From: Lepas anatifera
Taxonomy: Eukaryota; Arthropoda; Thecostraca; Lepadidae
DNA length: 64,000 nucleotides
Reading direction: 5' to 3'
NCBI GenBank assembly: GCA_034440635.1
Contig: JAOTON010002065.1
Location: forward strand, 972,492 to 1,036,491
Positions 32,890 through 44,275 of this stretch are shown in pieces. The position numbers and the translations under genes were made by a program. Positions within the stretch are counted from its first letter, which is position 1, and every line of letters starts with the position of its first letter. Below the pieces are notes generated by a model. That model was not told the DNA's origin. It made no database searches and saw only the letters and a list, made by a program, of their open reading frames with translations.

Positions 32890-33340
32890 GGCGAGTTATT
32901 CGGAGCCGATTTAAATGAGAGACTAGTCGACTTACACCAATTTATGGTTATCAGCCTGACAACTTATAACTGTAAATTGATAACAGTTCAGGTCAGGTGA
33001 ACGAGTTTTAACGTGATTTCCACGCCCATGTGGGTCATTTTTGTTTTTCTTAGATAAGAACGACAAAGCAAGGGAAAAACGCGACTCCTACAGCAGGCCA
33101 TGGTCGAGTTTCCTCCTCATTCAAAAGCTCTTCGAAATAAAAATTTCCCAGATATCGTCTAGTTATTTTGAGATCACGTCAGTAAATACGCTACCAGGGA
33201 TCACCAGAGGTCATAGTTTCGAGCTTGTTTGTGCTCATATCTTTAGAACAAGACGGCAAGGAGCTTCTAGCGCGATTTCTATTTTTCGTATCACCTCTGC
33301 CTCTTGAGGTAACAGGGGAAAGGGAGATGGACTGACGCCC
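32890..33340 (+). mobile_element. Fragment related to the TTAA element at 63759
   Basis: GGAGCCGATTTAAATGAGA, GACAACTTATAACT and CAGGTCAGGTGAAC match GAGCCGATTTAAATGAGACG, GACAACTTATGACT and CAGGTCAAGTCAAC in the element starting at 63759. Termini were not identified; the fragment carries at least one AGGTCA. Confidence 0.5.
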
Positions 33341-33460
33341 CACGTCGTAGTGGGTGCGAAAAAAGGCCAGGTGGTGTCTGGTTGACATACTTGGCTTTTC
33401 CCATTATTATCCCTTGCACCTGACTGGATTCAGCCAAATCAAAAATTTCTTGGCGTCGTC

Positions 33461-35432
33461 TTCACCCTCCCCAGGAGGGAGGGGGTCTGAACACCCTCCC
33501 TCAGATTTTTCCGACTGTGCATAAAAATGCCGGCGCGAAGCGCCGCCGTAATTGGCGCACCCGATCCGTAATTAATTCTTCAACATTTTCTAGAATTTTA
33601 CGTTTGCACCATCTCAGGTCAGGTCAACAGTGCAGGTCAAGTTACCTCAACTCCAAAAAAGTTTAAGATTTCATGAGAAGGAACGGTGTGAATCTGTCTT
33701 CTTAAAACTCGTATCACATAATAGCCCCATCAATTAGCGCAAAACATATTCCGGGATTTTACATATCGATGACCTAGGATCAAATGCAGATCATGACCTC
33801 TCCATTGGAAATGCATGGGAAAACAAAAATTGAGGGAAATGGTTTTATTTCTGTTGATATGTAGTTGAATACCTTCACATTCTCCAAATTGTAGTAGCTT
33901 AAGCCCCTCTCCAGGCTCATGGTGCAAGTTTGGACCTGTGATCTCTGAGAGGTCATCTTGGATTGCTTAAACCGCGCCCCAGTGGGCCTACGAGCCATCT
34001 TTGCCCTGGTGGGAGGGGGTGTTTGAACACCCCCTCGAACTCGGCCTCTACGTGGGATAGCGAAAAAAGCGAAAGCTGTTGGATAGTTCATACAAATTCA
34101 TGAAGAAATTATATTTGTCACCTTTTGGCTCAGGTCAATTTTGAGGTCATGACAGGTCAAAGGAAGTGGGATTTTGAGTAGAGTTTTTGGTATCTGGCGT
34201 CTGGAGAGTTGAGTGAGACACCATTCGCTTCCTCTCGTCACGGAAAATCGAATGATGAATCAAATCGGAAAATCGAACGAGCCATACTAGGTCAAAACTT
34301 AAAAATGACCAGACCTCAGCTCAGGGTCACTTTTTAACCTAGCATAGTCAATATGCAATCAATCGACTCGCAATAGCAATCTGAACGCAATGATATCAAA
34401 ATAAAAGCTGGATCATTTCATGCAGTTATTGACATAAGTCTGAAAGCTGCTTAAATAGCCCCAGATGACCTCTCAGAGGTCACAGGCCAAAAATTGCAAC
34501 AGGAGCCTGGAAAGGGTCCCAGGATACTACGATTTAGGGAATATTGAGGTTTTCTCAGCTGTTGAGTACACAAATACAGCCCAATTTCTGTTTTCCCATG
34601 TATTTACAATAGCGAGGTCATGGTCCGTAGTTGACCTTAGGTCATCGATATGAAAAATCCCGGAATATATGTTGTAGCACTCGGTGGGCCCATTATATGG
34701 AATAAGTTTTAATTCGATAAATTCACCCATTTCTTACTTATGCCGCTTAAACATTTTTGGAGGTGAGGTCACCTGCACTGGTGACCTGAACTGAGATGAC
34801 CCAACCTTAAAATTTGGGGAAAAGTTGCGGAATCAATCAAGGATAAAGTGTGCTAAGTACGGCGGCGCCTCGCGCCGCCGTTTTTTCGTGCCGCCGGAAA
34901 ACACCCGAGGGGGTGTTTAAGCACCTTCCACCGGGGCGAGGGTTAAACAGGTAGACTTGGGTCAATAATTTCGCAGGAAATGATGAAAAAGTTTTTTATT
35001 TTGATACGATTACGTTTGGATTGTTATTGCAAGTTGATTGATATGCATATTGATTATGCTAGATCAGATAAAGACCTTGACCCAGCTTTAGGTCACGTTA
35101 CTTTTATGATTTCATGTAGTATAGTCATATTATACATGGTTCAATTTTCCGTAAAAAGAGGAAGCCAATGGCGCCATACAGTTTATACTAACTGAATTCA
35201 GTCAGACGATAGGCCCCATAAACTCCTCTACACCCTATCACATTTTTTTACCTGTCATGACCTAAATATTGACCTGAGACAAAAAGTGAGTAATGTAGTT
35301 TCGCGATAAATTCTTATGAACCATCTACCAGTGTTCGCGTTTCCCTCTATCCTGCATAGGAGCCGGGTTCGAGGGGAAGTGTTCTCCCCTACAGCAAAAG
35401 ATGGCTCGGACACCCATCGGGGCGGGTGTTAA
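33461..35432. mobile_element. TTAA-superfamily element interrupted by a second one
   Basis: Outer element in two pieces (33461-33966 and 34947-35432). The left end TTCACCCTCCCC looks like a mutated TTAACCCTCCCC; the right end is GGGGCGGGTG with TTAA at 35429. A GC hairpin with CGGCGC/GCGCCG lies at 33531-33548 and AGGTCA clusters follow. Removing the inner element restores a continuous reading of the superfamily block that continues to GTCAATAA and a GCAGG-like word, as in relatives at 34430-34450 and 20860-20885. Confidence 0.7.
33967..34946. mobile_element. TTAA-flanked element, family 2, nested copy
   Basis: TTAA at 33967-33970 followed by ACCGCGCCCCAGTGGG, and CACCGGGGCGAGGG before TTAA at 34943-34946; 980 bp. 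A perfect GC hairpin with 9-bp stem and CTC loop lies at 34860-34880, and AGGTCA/TGACCT clusters occur throughout. It sits exactly in a TTAA of another superfamily member. Related copies of that site read CTGCTTAAATAGCC (34446) and CTGCTTAAGTAGCC (44772) without an insertion. A sister element is at 44276-45838. Confidence 0.82.
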
Positions 35433-35689
35433 ATAACAAAATTCGGCCACAGGGTGCCGTTTTAAACCCCTTGAACTCTAATCCCCCAGAAAAAATATTT
35501 CAGCAGTGATCCTGTGAGCCTTATGAGGCTGGAAACATTGTTTGAAGCCATAACTCAGACATACCCAGTCTTGGACTCTCGTGCCCAGGCGCCTCGGTCA
35601 CTGGACGGACCGCCTGGGGCTAGACACCTGCGAGACAGTACTGATCACCTCGGTTCAAAACACTGTGACCCCTGCCTGCCACACACTAT

Positions 35690-35733
35690 TTACTACGTGT
35701 GGCCTTGCACCTGTCGTTGTAAACACGTAGTAA
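35690..35733. other. Perfect hairpin TTACTACGTGT / ACACGTAGTAA
   Basis: An 11-bp perfect inverted repeat (35690-35700 and 35723-35733) with a 22-base loop, immediately before the dispersed repeat at 35735. It could be a terminal structure of that repeat or an independent small inverted repeat. The other copy of the repeat at 27351 lacks it. Confidence 0.6.
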
Positions 35734-35734
35734 T

Positions 35735-36019
35735 CACGTGACCCAGGTATGCGTGCCAGTCGAGCGAAGGGTCGGGGATTATCAGGGGCGGTGGCAAGTC
35801 AGCCGAAGACTACCCCGTCAAAATGCAGCAAAATCAGTAATTGTGTAATATTTTCTCACGCAGATGTCAGATTAGGAAATAATGGTAACCACTGGAAAGC
35901 TCTTGCAAAAATACATAAGAAGAACCCGTTTATAAAGCTATAGACGCCATAGGTTGCGAGATATTCATCCTAAACCGGTCGAGCCTAGTCATGGCAATTT
36001 CAATTGCGGGGGACTGTAC
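35735..36019 (+). repeat. Unclassified dispersed repeat, right copy
   Basis: Inverted partner of 27351-27625, running from CACGTGACCCAGGTATG to GGGGGACTGTAC. The copies differ by scattered substitutions and small indels, so they are not a very recent inversion product. Confidence 0.75.
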
Positions 36020-36393
36020 CTTTAAGTAAAGGTATCTCGGATCCAATGCACTGAGTGCAAACGGTGGTCTTGTGTGCTATGCACAGACGCCCACAAAACG
36101 CAGGCCACTACGTGTGTGACTTCTGTCGTTAGGTCTGATTCGTAGGGATTGTTAAGTGCCACTGTTATTTGTGTTATCTTGTGAGAGCTGAATTGCTTTT
36201 GAGTGTTCTGTTCAGAGGGAATTACCTAAATGTTTATGATTTAGCTGTCGCACCTTAATGCCTGGAATCCAAACCTGCCAACCTTCTTACAAATTAACCG
36301 TAAACGTAATTACAATAATGTTCCCACTTGTTCATTTGAAAAGATACAATATACGTTAGGCGTTATATGGTGGCCTTTTATCCAGAGGCTAGG

Positions 36394-36605
36394 GCGTTTT
36401 ACTCCGCTATCGGGGTAAAACGCATTTTCACATGGTCTCAAGGCAAAATAAATTTCGCACACTTCGCATAGTGTCAGTCCTGAATTTTCATCCGAGTGTA
36501 GACAAGCGATGAAAGAGCTTCGAAGAAAAAAATTAATGAATTGCTTCCACGCAGAATCGGTGCAGACAAATTCCCCTAATGCATGCGTGTTACTCCGTTC
36601 TACCC
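36394..36605 (-). mobile_element. Candidate pogo right terminus
   Basis: GCGTGTTACTCCGTTCTACCC followed by TA at 36606 matches the complement of the pogo left end (24788 on) at about 19 of 25 positions. A hairpin GCGTTTTACTCC / GGGGTAAAACGC at 36394-36423 repeats the subterminal motif seen at 25131 and 25172. It may be the displaced end of the element at 24788 or the remnant of a second copy. Confidence 0.5.
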
Positions 36606-36716
36606 TACTTTTCTCAGGGAAAATTGCGCTAAATAGGGATTTTTGATAACATTGCTCAGCACAATTTAGTGGATACATGCATGGTGCAGTCAGTGCACTT
36701 GCATTGTGAAAAGCCG

Positions 36717-36970
36717 CATAGGCGGATCCAGGATTGCCGATCGGGGGGCACCTTCCCGGGGGGCGCCATCCGGACCGGGGGCGCCATCCGGACCAGGGGA
36801 GCGCCACTTATGACCGGCAAAAGCTATCAGGTGGGCGCCAAATCCTATCGGTGGGCGCCGACTTTCGCATCCTGGGGGGTGGGAAGCGACATTTCAGGGG
36901 GGCGCCATCGACCTTTCAGGGGGCGCCGAGGGTCGATCGGGGGGCACGTGCCCCCCTGGATCCGCCTATG
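36717..36970 (+). mobile_element. hAT-like MITE, CATAGGCGGATCC family
   Basis: Ends CATAGGCGGATCCAGGATT and CTGGATCCGCCTATG form good inverted termini. The interior is rich in GGGGGCGCC and includes TATGACCGGCAAAAGCTAT. Flanking octamers AAAAGCCG and AAAAGTGG agree at 6 of 8 positions. It is nearly identical in layout to the copy at 54540. Confidence 0.8.
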
Positions 36971-36978
36971 AAAAGTGG

Positions 36979-37500
36979 TAGGAAAAAGGTTTTACTAGTT
37001 ATTAGATACCCTTCAAAATATATTTGAATATGCACAACGGAAATGAAATAACCTGTATCAAACTGCAATGATCGAAAACAGACACTGCGGAGCTTTCTTT
37101 CCCAACATTAAGAGCTTGGCCGTTCTACAGTAGGTAGGTTCCGTCGGGGCTGGTGGTCAGTAATAGAGCTTTTGTCAGGTGAGTACCGCCATTCAAAGTA
37201 ACAGCTCACTGCAATCGAACCTGCACACACTGAGCTCGCGCAGTTCTCGGCTCATTGCTGATCAGTTATTGCTCACTTGGTCATGATGCAACACACTTTT
37301 CACGGCGAAAAGTCTTGGCAATCCCTTATTTCAAAAGATATTTATTTGCAAAACACGCTTCTTGGGGCCTCTCGTGACAATGTCATTCCTTCTTCTTCTT
37401 TCGAAACCCATTTGGAAAAATAGGAGACTTCCAATTGGTTCTTAAATGTAATCAGAAGACTCGGACAAACACACGTTGTACGCTAAACCACAGCTGGAGG
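36979..37500. other. Unassigned
   Basis: No feature recognised. Confidence 0.4.
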
Positions 37501-37625
37501 TGGGGAAGCCTAGTGGCTTCATTGCCAGCCTCCCGATTGGTATGGAGCGGACTGACGTGAGGTTCAATCCTCAGGGCGGGAAGCCGCCTTCCGTGCCCCG
37601 GTGGAGTGCATCATGAAACACCCAT
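37501..37625 (+). mobile_element. tRNA-like SINE of a second type
   Basis: GGGGAAGCCTAGTGGCTTCA resembles a tRNA 5' half with an A-box, and GAGGTTCAATCCTCAG is a good B-box 55 bases later. The rest, GGGCGGGAAGCCGCC and on, does not match the SINE at 2923. No tail or target duplication is visible. It could be a tRNA pseudogene. Confidence 0.5.
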
Positions 37626-38039
37626 ACGATTACTCCCTGTAATATTTTACATTCACTGCTTACATTGGCTCATTGCCAGTGCATTTTAAAGGTTTCGGCG
37701 GTTTCAATATAACGGACACTAGCAACTGTGCTATTTCCCTTCAGACCTCAATCGAACTTCAGCCGTCTCTCTATAGATGGCGTTGCACATGCATAGGCGC
37801 TACCACCGAACACTCATTACACCCGGAATCTGTATGTTGTACAGCAGAACCAAAGGAAAAGAAACGCAGCACATGCGGCAAATTACCCAAATGTTGTTAC
37901 TCTTTTAAGTGGGTTAGATGTTTGGAAGGTCTAACAAAGCATACTTCCGAACATTCCGAGATTCCGGCGTCTTACAAGTGGCGCAACATTCTCTTTCTAA
38001 ACTGTATAGGAGACAAAATGCCCGAGTCCCCGAGGTCAA

Positions 38040-38920
38040 CAGAGAAATTTTTTATAATGTTTGTCCCACGTGGAAACACCACGGAGCGTATTCACACCGG
38101 GTGCTGGACCACAGACAGGTTTAATATCCGTAACATGATGACGTGTTTTGAGTCTTTTTTAGATGATGATGAGGTGAGAGTGACTAAAGATGTGAGCATG
38201 ATTTTTGTGTGTCCCACGTGGGAACACCAGGGTGAGGACTGACACCGGGTGCGGAAACACTTTTTATGATGATGAGGTGAGAGTGACTGAAGATGAGAGC
38301 ATGATATTTTGTGTGTCAGGCGTGGAAACACCACAGAGCCACCTGACCTTGGGTGCTGAACCACAGACATGTTTAATCTACGTACCAATAACGTGAATTG
38401 AGCCTTTTTAGATGATGAGGTGAGAGGTACTTGATATGAAAGCATGATTACCCATGTATGAGCCCCTTTCCATAACCCCTCAGGCCAGTAGGCGAGGAAA
38501 AATCTGTTGCGCACCGAACTTCAAAGGCAAAGAAAGGAAGCTCATGATTTATCAAGATATATTTTCCGCATCTTCATTGTTCGGCCAGATGTCCTGTCAA
38601 GAAAAGAAAGAAAGAAAGAAGAAAAAATCACGTTATACTCACTTATGGTGATCTCTAGGAGAAATGGAGTTACTTTCAGATGATGATGAGATGAGAGTGA
38701 CTTTAGATGTGAGCATGTTTTTTGGGAAAACCACAGTGCAGACTAGCACCGGTTCTGATTTTTTTATGATGATGAGGTGAGAGTGACTGAAGATGAGAGC
38801 ATGATATTTGTCTGTCAAGCGTGGAAACATCGCAGAGCCACTTGACCCCGGGTGCTGAACCACAGACAGGTTTAATATACGTTATTAATAACGTGTTTTT
38901 TAACCTGGTTTAGATGAAAC
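38040..38920 (+). repeat. Degenerate tandem repeat (minisatellite-like)
   Basis: The phrase GATGATGAGGTGAGAGTGAC or a close variant occurs five times (near 38165, 38266, 38410, 38678, 38770). It is followed by AAGATGTGAGCATGATTTTT, TGTCCCACGTGGAAACACCA, GGGTGCTGAACCACAGACAG and GTTTAATATACGT. Units vary from about 100 to 270 bp because blocks are lost or gained. Part is open as the end of a 189-codon frame (37673-38242), which I consider incidental. Confidence 0.7.
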
Positions 38921-38934
38921 AGCCTAGCTCTTAC

Positions 38935-39460
38935 AATTTATTTTATTCGTTGTAACAAAATTATTAACACTACAAATCTAGAGAAGCGATTCGCCACGGA
39001 ATGAAACACGCATACCTAGTTCGGCTACCACAGGGACAAGAGGAGATACGAAAAGATCTGGTCTATTGGTTGACATACAAATCCAACAGTTTCTTTTTAT
39101 GATATTTTTTATTACTGTTTTGCTAGCTGGCACATCTTCAACTACTTGAAATTGATTGATGAAAATGGAATTCCACAATTTAGGGCCAAGGCAGGGAGTA
39201 GTGAACAAACGATAATTTCTATTAGAAAATGGTTGTTCAAGAATCACATTTTGCCGAGTCTCATGATGATTGATTTCTCTTATTTTGAACATACTGCAGA
39301 GTGAATGAGGAAGCGAGCCTGTAAAAATGGCCAACAATAGCCCGTAGAAGTGGTGTTTTTCTGAAACCTTCGTACTGTTGAGATAGGTTCTGTTTCCTTT
39401 CATACCCGAGGGTGGGAAGACATGGATGGCGGCTTCGTGGACGCCTCTTTTCACACTGGC
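38935..39460 (-). mobile_element. LINE fragment, 3' end of reverse-transcriptase ORF
   Basis: Minus-strand frame of about 158 codons with the pattern common after the RT domain of CR1/jockey-type retrotransposons: HETRQN, then YRLFTTPCLGPKLWNSI, then SKTVIKNIIKRNCW. The usual motifs are H..TR......, R......GP.LWN and FK..LK. It is followed by a short 3' tail (complement of TACAATTTATTTTATT near 38930-38950). The RT core is absent, so the copy is 5'-truncated. Confidence 0.7.
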
Positions 39461-42400
39461 ATCGCTGGTGTGCGGAATATAGTCTCAAGCGGCCAGAATA
39501 ACCGTGAAACAAGGACTAGCCAAGACTCTAGAGCAGTCTTCCAATCATATAGACCAATCCCAACAGAACACTTTGGCTTGCTTTCACCTCGTCATGTTGC
39601 ATACACTCTTCACTTACACTCTTCACCATGCATCGCATGCATACGTGCCAGAGCGTACAATATCGTCCACGGCTACACGTGATGGTAGCTCATTCTTCGT
39701 GTGAGTTATGGTAATCGATAATAAGATAGGAGCAAATCCAAAATGAGCCTGGTACCATGAAAAAATGAAAATCAATGGCTTAAAAGAAATGCAGCACCTT
39801 CAAAACGAGATTTGAACTGAAATAGCCATCTGATGGAGCCTACCGAGAAAGCACTTGATCGAGATTTCAGTTGTTTAAGAACTTACCGTTCGCAGAGAAA
39901 AATGGCAAGCTAAATACTTAACATTTACCGCTTATCGACCCCTCCTCCCCGGGTGCTCACGTGGAAGGTACGAGGCCCGATGCGCAGACAAATATTGCTG
40001 GCTTGGCCCTCTCTCAAACCTATGTGCTAAACGTGCCTGTGGTAATGGCGAGTACAACTTCATATTACTTCGTCAATGACTAGTTTGAAACGTGAAATGT
40101 GTTTTCATGCCTCAAGAAAGAGAGCAGAAACTGATAAGTGTCACCTCGGTTCCTCTTTTAGCTAAAAACGCTTCATTTGTATTCGTATTCCTTTGTAGCC
40201 CTGATGCAAGGAGTTCAATCAGGCACAAAACATCACCACATCTTACGTCAGTTTGGCGTCCCGCTGATGCAGAGATCTTTTACTTCTTACGGAGGAAAAT
40301 CAAATGAAAAGAATCATTGAACTTATAAGCCATTTTTGACAGGAATTAGGGCCAATCCATCATTTTAAACAAAGTTTGTCCCTAAAACCACTACAGTTTG
40401 GAACTGCACCGAGGTGCCACATTCTCTCTAATATTTCCCAAAACAGAAATTGTAGATTTTAATTCCTCCAGATTGTATTATGACTTTTGATCGGATTGTA
40501 AGGGGCTTGAGTGGTTGGTATCTGAAAAGCCCTTACAGTTTTGAGTACCTACCAAATGAAGTAACTGTGTTTTGTCGACCATAAACACGTAAAGACTAAT
40601 TAGTTAATGTGTTTACTTGGGCTTTCGGGCGCACAAACCTCTTAAGGTTAGTAACTACACAACGTTGCGGCCCAGCGTTACCATTACAGGAACTTCCAGC
40701 CTTTCAGTTTTTTCCTACTCATTAACGTAAGCCACAATTGCCGCATTGCAACAGCATGGCGCTACGAGCCTAGACTTCTGCCCACCGTTAGTACAATACC
40801 AACAGCGACACCTGTCACACATCTCCTGGGACATGACCATGTGCATGTTCATATATGAGGCTGGACATCGTTAATTTCGGCTCCACACTTCCTGGGAGCC
40901 GTTTTCCCCTTCGGCTCCGGACTTTATTCGGTACTTATGGTGATACCAATATGAAAACAGGTGTTGTTTGGGTAGCCTCCATGTGTTCCCAAACATGACC
41001 ACAGAAAGCAGATTTCGTCGAGAGTGTAATTGTCGGGAACTAACGACACACAAACTAATATATCATCAGTAACTCGCTACAAGTTGATATGTAAATTTAT
41101 ATTAGTAGGGATTGCAAGTTTAAGGTCAACCTTATTCAGATTATTCGCACCAATCTAAGCCAGGGACACTTGCCTTAGGGAAGCGAGCATTCGATCCAAT
41201 CAGTTTAAAGGAAATAACCGAAAAAAGAATGCTAAGAGGAGGATTAAACTAAATACACTGATATACATCACCCAACGGCTCAAGCTTTAAAGGAAGCGTG
41301 GCACCTTGATGCAATTCCAAACCGTAATGGTTAAAGTGACATTGTAATTGCAGATAATGAATTCTGCCTTATTTCTGCGGACAAATGGCTAAAAACAAGT
41401 ATTTCATACCATTCGATTTTCCCTTACTAAAGTCTTAATATTCGCGTGCTGGCATGATCATGACAATGGTGACATATATTCTTCTACACCCCATTATTTA
41501 TTGATGCATTAACATTATTTCACTTAAAAGACATCAGTGAAAAGTCAAATTTGGCGCAAAGGTCCTGAAAATGTCCAAACAAGAACAATTTATCTGTGCA
41601 GCGAGCTTAGAAATATTAGCAAGTGCCCACGGTCACCTCATACGACGCAACTATCAGGGAATCATAAAATCGACACGATACGATACATATACTCGTAAAT
41701 TTCCAACTCGCTGAATTTTGAGATAACTGAACCATCTATCGAGTGGTTTCTCAGCATGCTGTGTGTCTGTCTGAAGGCTATCTCAGTTCAAATCGCATTA
41801 TAATGTTGCAACAGTTTCTTGATGAGCGGGACTGTAGCGTGGAAACAACAGGCCCACTTCGACTGCAGAAGTAGCGCTTCTCTGCAGTACTTTACGCTCT
41901 TCGGCGTATATCCCCAGCTCAGAGTGATACCCACCGAAGACGGTGGCGCCACAGTCGAGACCCAGCGCCATCTGTTATCTTATTTCTACACGTGAAGCTT
42001 AAGCAGCGAACGCTTCGGAGAGGGCTGATATATCCATATTAATGCATAACTTGACTTAAAAAACTCATCGTTGAGCCAACTTTTGAGCTCCATGCAGACC
42101 CTCGACCTTGCGATTTTTTGTAAACTAGCCGAAGCCAGGCCTTTTAGTGAGCTATTCAGATAGTTTTAAGAGATATGTTGCACTGTCAGATGAGCGCAAT
42201 AAATCAACACGGCTAATAAATTTACCCTATCCCCAACCAGGACATTATCTCACTCCAAAGACAAACGTCACTGTGTCAAATCTTAGAGCGACAAGACAGA
42301 CTCTCGTTGGCGGAAAGGATTGCACCCCATTAAGCCTCTGAGGTCGTTTACGAGTTACGCTGGGAACCCACTGCAACCATTCATGTAGCAAGCTCAGGCC

Positions 42401-43123
42401 TAACAGCTGCAGGCATGGCCAAGTTTTCACAATCACTTCTTTCTTTGGAGGAGGGTATATCTTTTCTGGCCTTAGGAGCATTCTCCTCTAGCTTCCAGGT
42501 AGGCATCCGGAGCTCCTTGAGTGATGGCTCTCCAAATTTGACAGGGCGCCACCCACGGCTACCGCTACCTTTGAGTGCCCAACCAAAACAAACATGGTTG
42601 GGGTAAAATTATTTTCTTTAATTTCTTTTATTATGATTTTGCAGAGCACTGATTTTTTAGAGGGAACGTAGTTCTCAACTGCCCTTCATACAAAAATGAA
42701 AGTAGCTAAACGAGAGCAAAAGTCAAGACAGACTAAATACCTCACTGAAACGGTATTTTTGCGGATACTTGTAAAGAAAATATAAGCTGAACACATATGA
42801 ATAGAAACAGGAGGAACGGAATACTCCAACAATGTTAAAGATCTGAACTACTGACCCTATGGCATTGACTAGAAACAAATTACTTAAAAATACAGCCCCC
42901 CTCCCCCACCCGTCAATGTGTTGCGCATTCCTACACTATCGCTGGACTAGTTTGATGTTAATGGATTAATTGTTTCGGTCATTTATACGCTGCTGCCAAC
43001 CAATTCGTGAGCTTCAGACAGGAATAATATGTGTGATTCGTCCAGAGGACGAATGCTCTGAAATTACCGGACGACCACGTGCACTGGACACCAGAGTATC
43101 TGATGCGCGCGCTCAGTACTCAC
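39461..43123. other. Unassigned, presumed intron of the minus-strand gene
   Basis: 3.7 kb directly 3' of the second exon. No further exon, RNA or mobile element recognised. Near 41865-41895 a short inverted repeat CTGCAGAAG / CTTCTCTGCAG is visible. The next sif exon should lie here or further left, but I could not find the expected conserved peptide. Confidence 0.4.
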
Positions 43124-43242
43124 GCAGACTTCGCGGAACTGCCGCGCGTCCATTGGGGAGGTGAAGTTGAGGCCCCAGGTGTCTCCGGTCACCGGGTCCT
43201 TCCAGTAGACGAAACACTCGGACGCCTGTCCGATCCGGGTCC
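43124..43242 (-). CDS. sif: Still life (SIF/TIAM-type Rac GEF) exon, second half of the WH1-like region
   Basis: A 119-nt exon on the minus strand encoding 39 full codons, from TRIGQASECFVYWKD through TWGLNFTSPMD to ARQFREVC. SIF proteins activate Rac and, in Drosophila, act at synaptic terminals; this part belongs to the N-terminal WH1/EVH1-like domain. Minus-strand boundaries are consensus: TGTCGGCAG before the exon and GTGAGTACT after it. The leading GG completes the Gly codon begun by the last base of the exon at 57551-57735, giving QPGTRIGQ across the junction, exactly as in arthropod SIF as I remember it. The exon ends in phase 0. Sequence beyond REVC is not found in the window. The exon is GC-richer than its surroundings and has no stops or indels, so it appears functional. 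The alternative, an Ena/VASP or Spred EVH1 domain, fits much less well. Confidence 0.93.
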
Positions 43243-44275
43243 CTGCCGACACGCCAGCCGGTCAGCAACACAGTCAATATGCCGACCCGGGCCTGAAGCT
43301 AAGGCCTGGGAGGTTCCCGAGCGTGCCTGTGCCAGACTTGGTGTGAAGCCAACCAACTTCTATTAATTACAGATATAATCTCTTTTCTCTTTTCCCATTT
43401 TACTTGCAATCACACCACATCGTTTTCATTTTACGATCACATCGCGGGGTTACCGTTACTCGGACCAGTGGAGACAGGGCGGTGTACGTGTTGTGGGAGG
43501 GGATGCTGCAAGGCGACGCAAGGGGCGTCTGAGATGGCGTCAGGACACAGAAAAAAGCTCGATCAGAGTTTACCCGCCTCGTGTATCCCCTGGCTGGATG
43601 CGCCTATGCACGATATAATGCTCTCCACGGGAAAGGCTCTGCCCGCCGGACGCTATCCCAAAAATCAAGCCATCCGCATATCGTACCTAGAATGCCTTGA
43701 TGACATTGGAAGTGTGAAGCTACATATCAATGATTTGCGTGGTTTTGTCCCGGAAGGGTAATGGAACACGGGGTGAGGTGACACACGTGGTGTGCCAATG
43801 AAGCAGCGAGGCTGGATGCAGTGCCAGGATATACCTATCAGTGGACAGCAGCCTAGTGAGGAGTGCTATATTTATTCACATTTTGGGGGACCAGGTAAGG
43901 CAAATATCGAATTTCTACGTATTTTCTCGCAACGTTTCATTGACGACGTTATTGTCAGTAGCCCATGTCACAGCCTGTTAGCACCCAGTCACCCGGATCA
44001 GGATGTCCTTCCGGGCACCCAACTGGGAACATGCATACGCTGCAGGCCACTGGATCTGACGATAGAACCTCATACTCAGCTTCTTCACATATCGCTGACC
44101 CTGGCCAAGATTATTGGAGACCTTCGCTTACGAGCAGTGTTCGTGCTGTACACATTACATATCTGAGGTCAGGTCCAGGTCTCACTTCTCACTAATCCAT
44201 CACAAAACGTCTTACTAATTGACCAGAAATGTCACGTCCCTCAAGCCTCAAAGCCCTCAAGCCATCGCAAGTTCA
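43243..44275. other. Intronic sequence without recognised elements
   Basis: No repeat or RNA recognised. Open frames at 43468-44195 on the plus strand have no familiar motif. Confidence 0.4.

Noticed and set aside
36310..36807. 165-codon minus-strand frame
   Set aside because: Begins in the CATAGGCGGATCC MITE and runs through the pogo terminal fragment; not a gene.
37673..38242. 189-codon plus-strand frame, Cys-rich in places
   Set aside because: Its second half is the degenerate tandem repeat and the first half has no recognisable domain or signal peptide. Probably chance.
38040..38920. CRISPR-like array
   Set aside because: Units are irregular in length, the conserved blocks are long, there are no uniform spacers, and the window is from an animal genome.
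43079..43366. Open frame on the plus strand opposite the second sif exon
   Set aside because: Antisense shadow of a GC-rich coding exon; the minus-strand reading has the conserved peptide and the splice sites.
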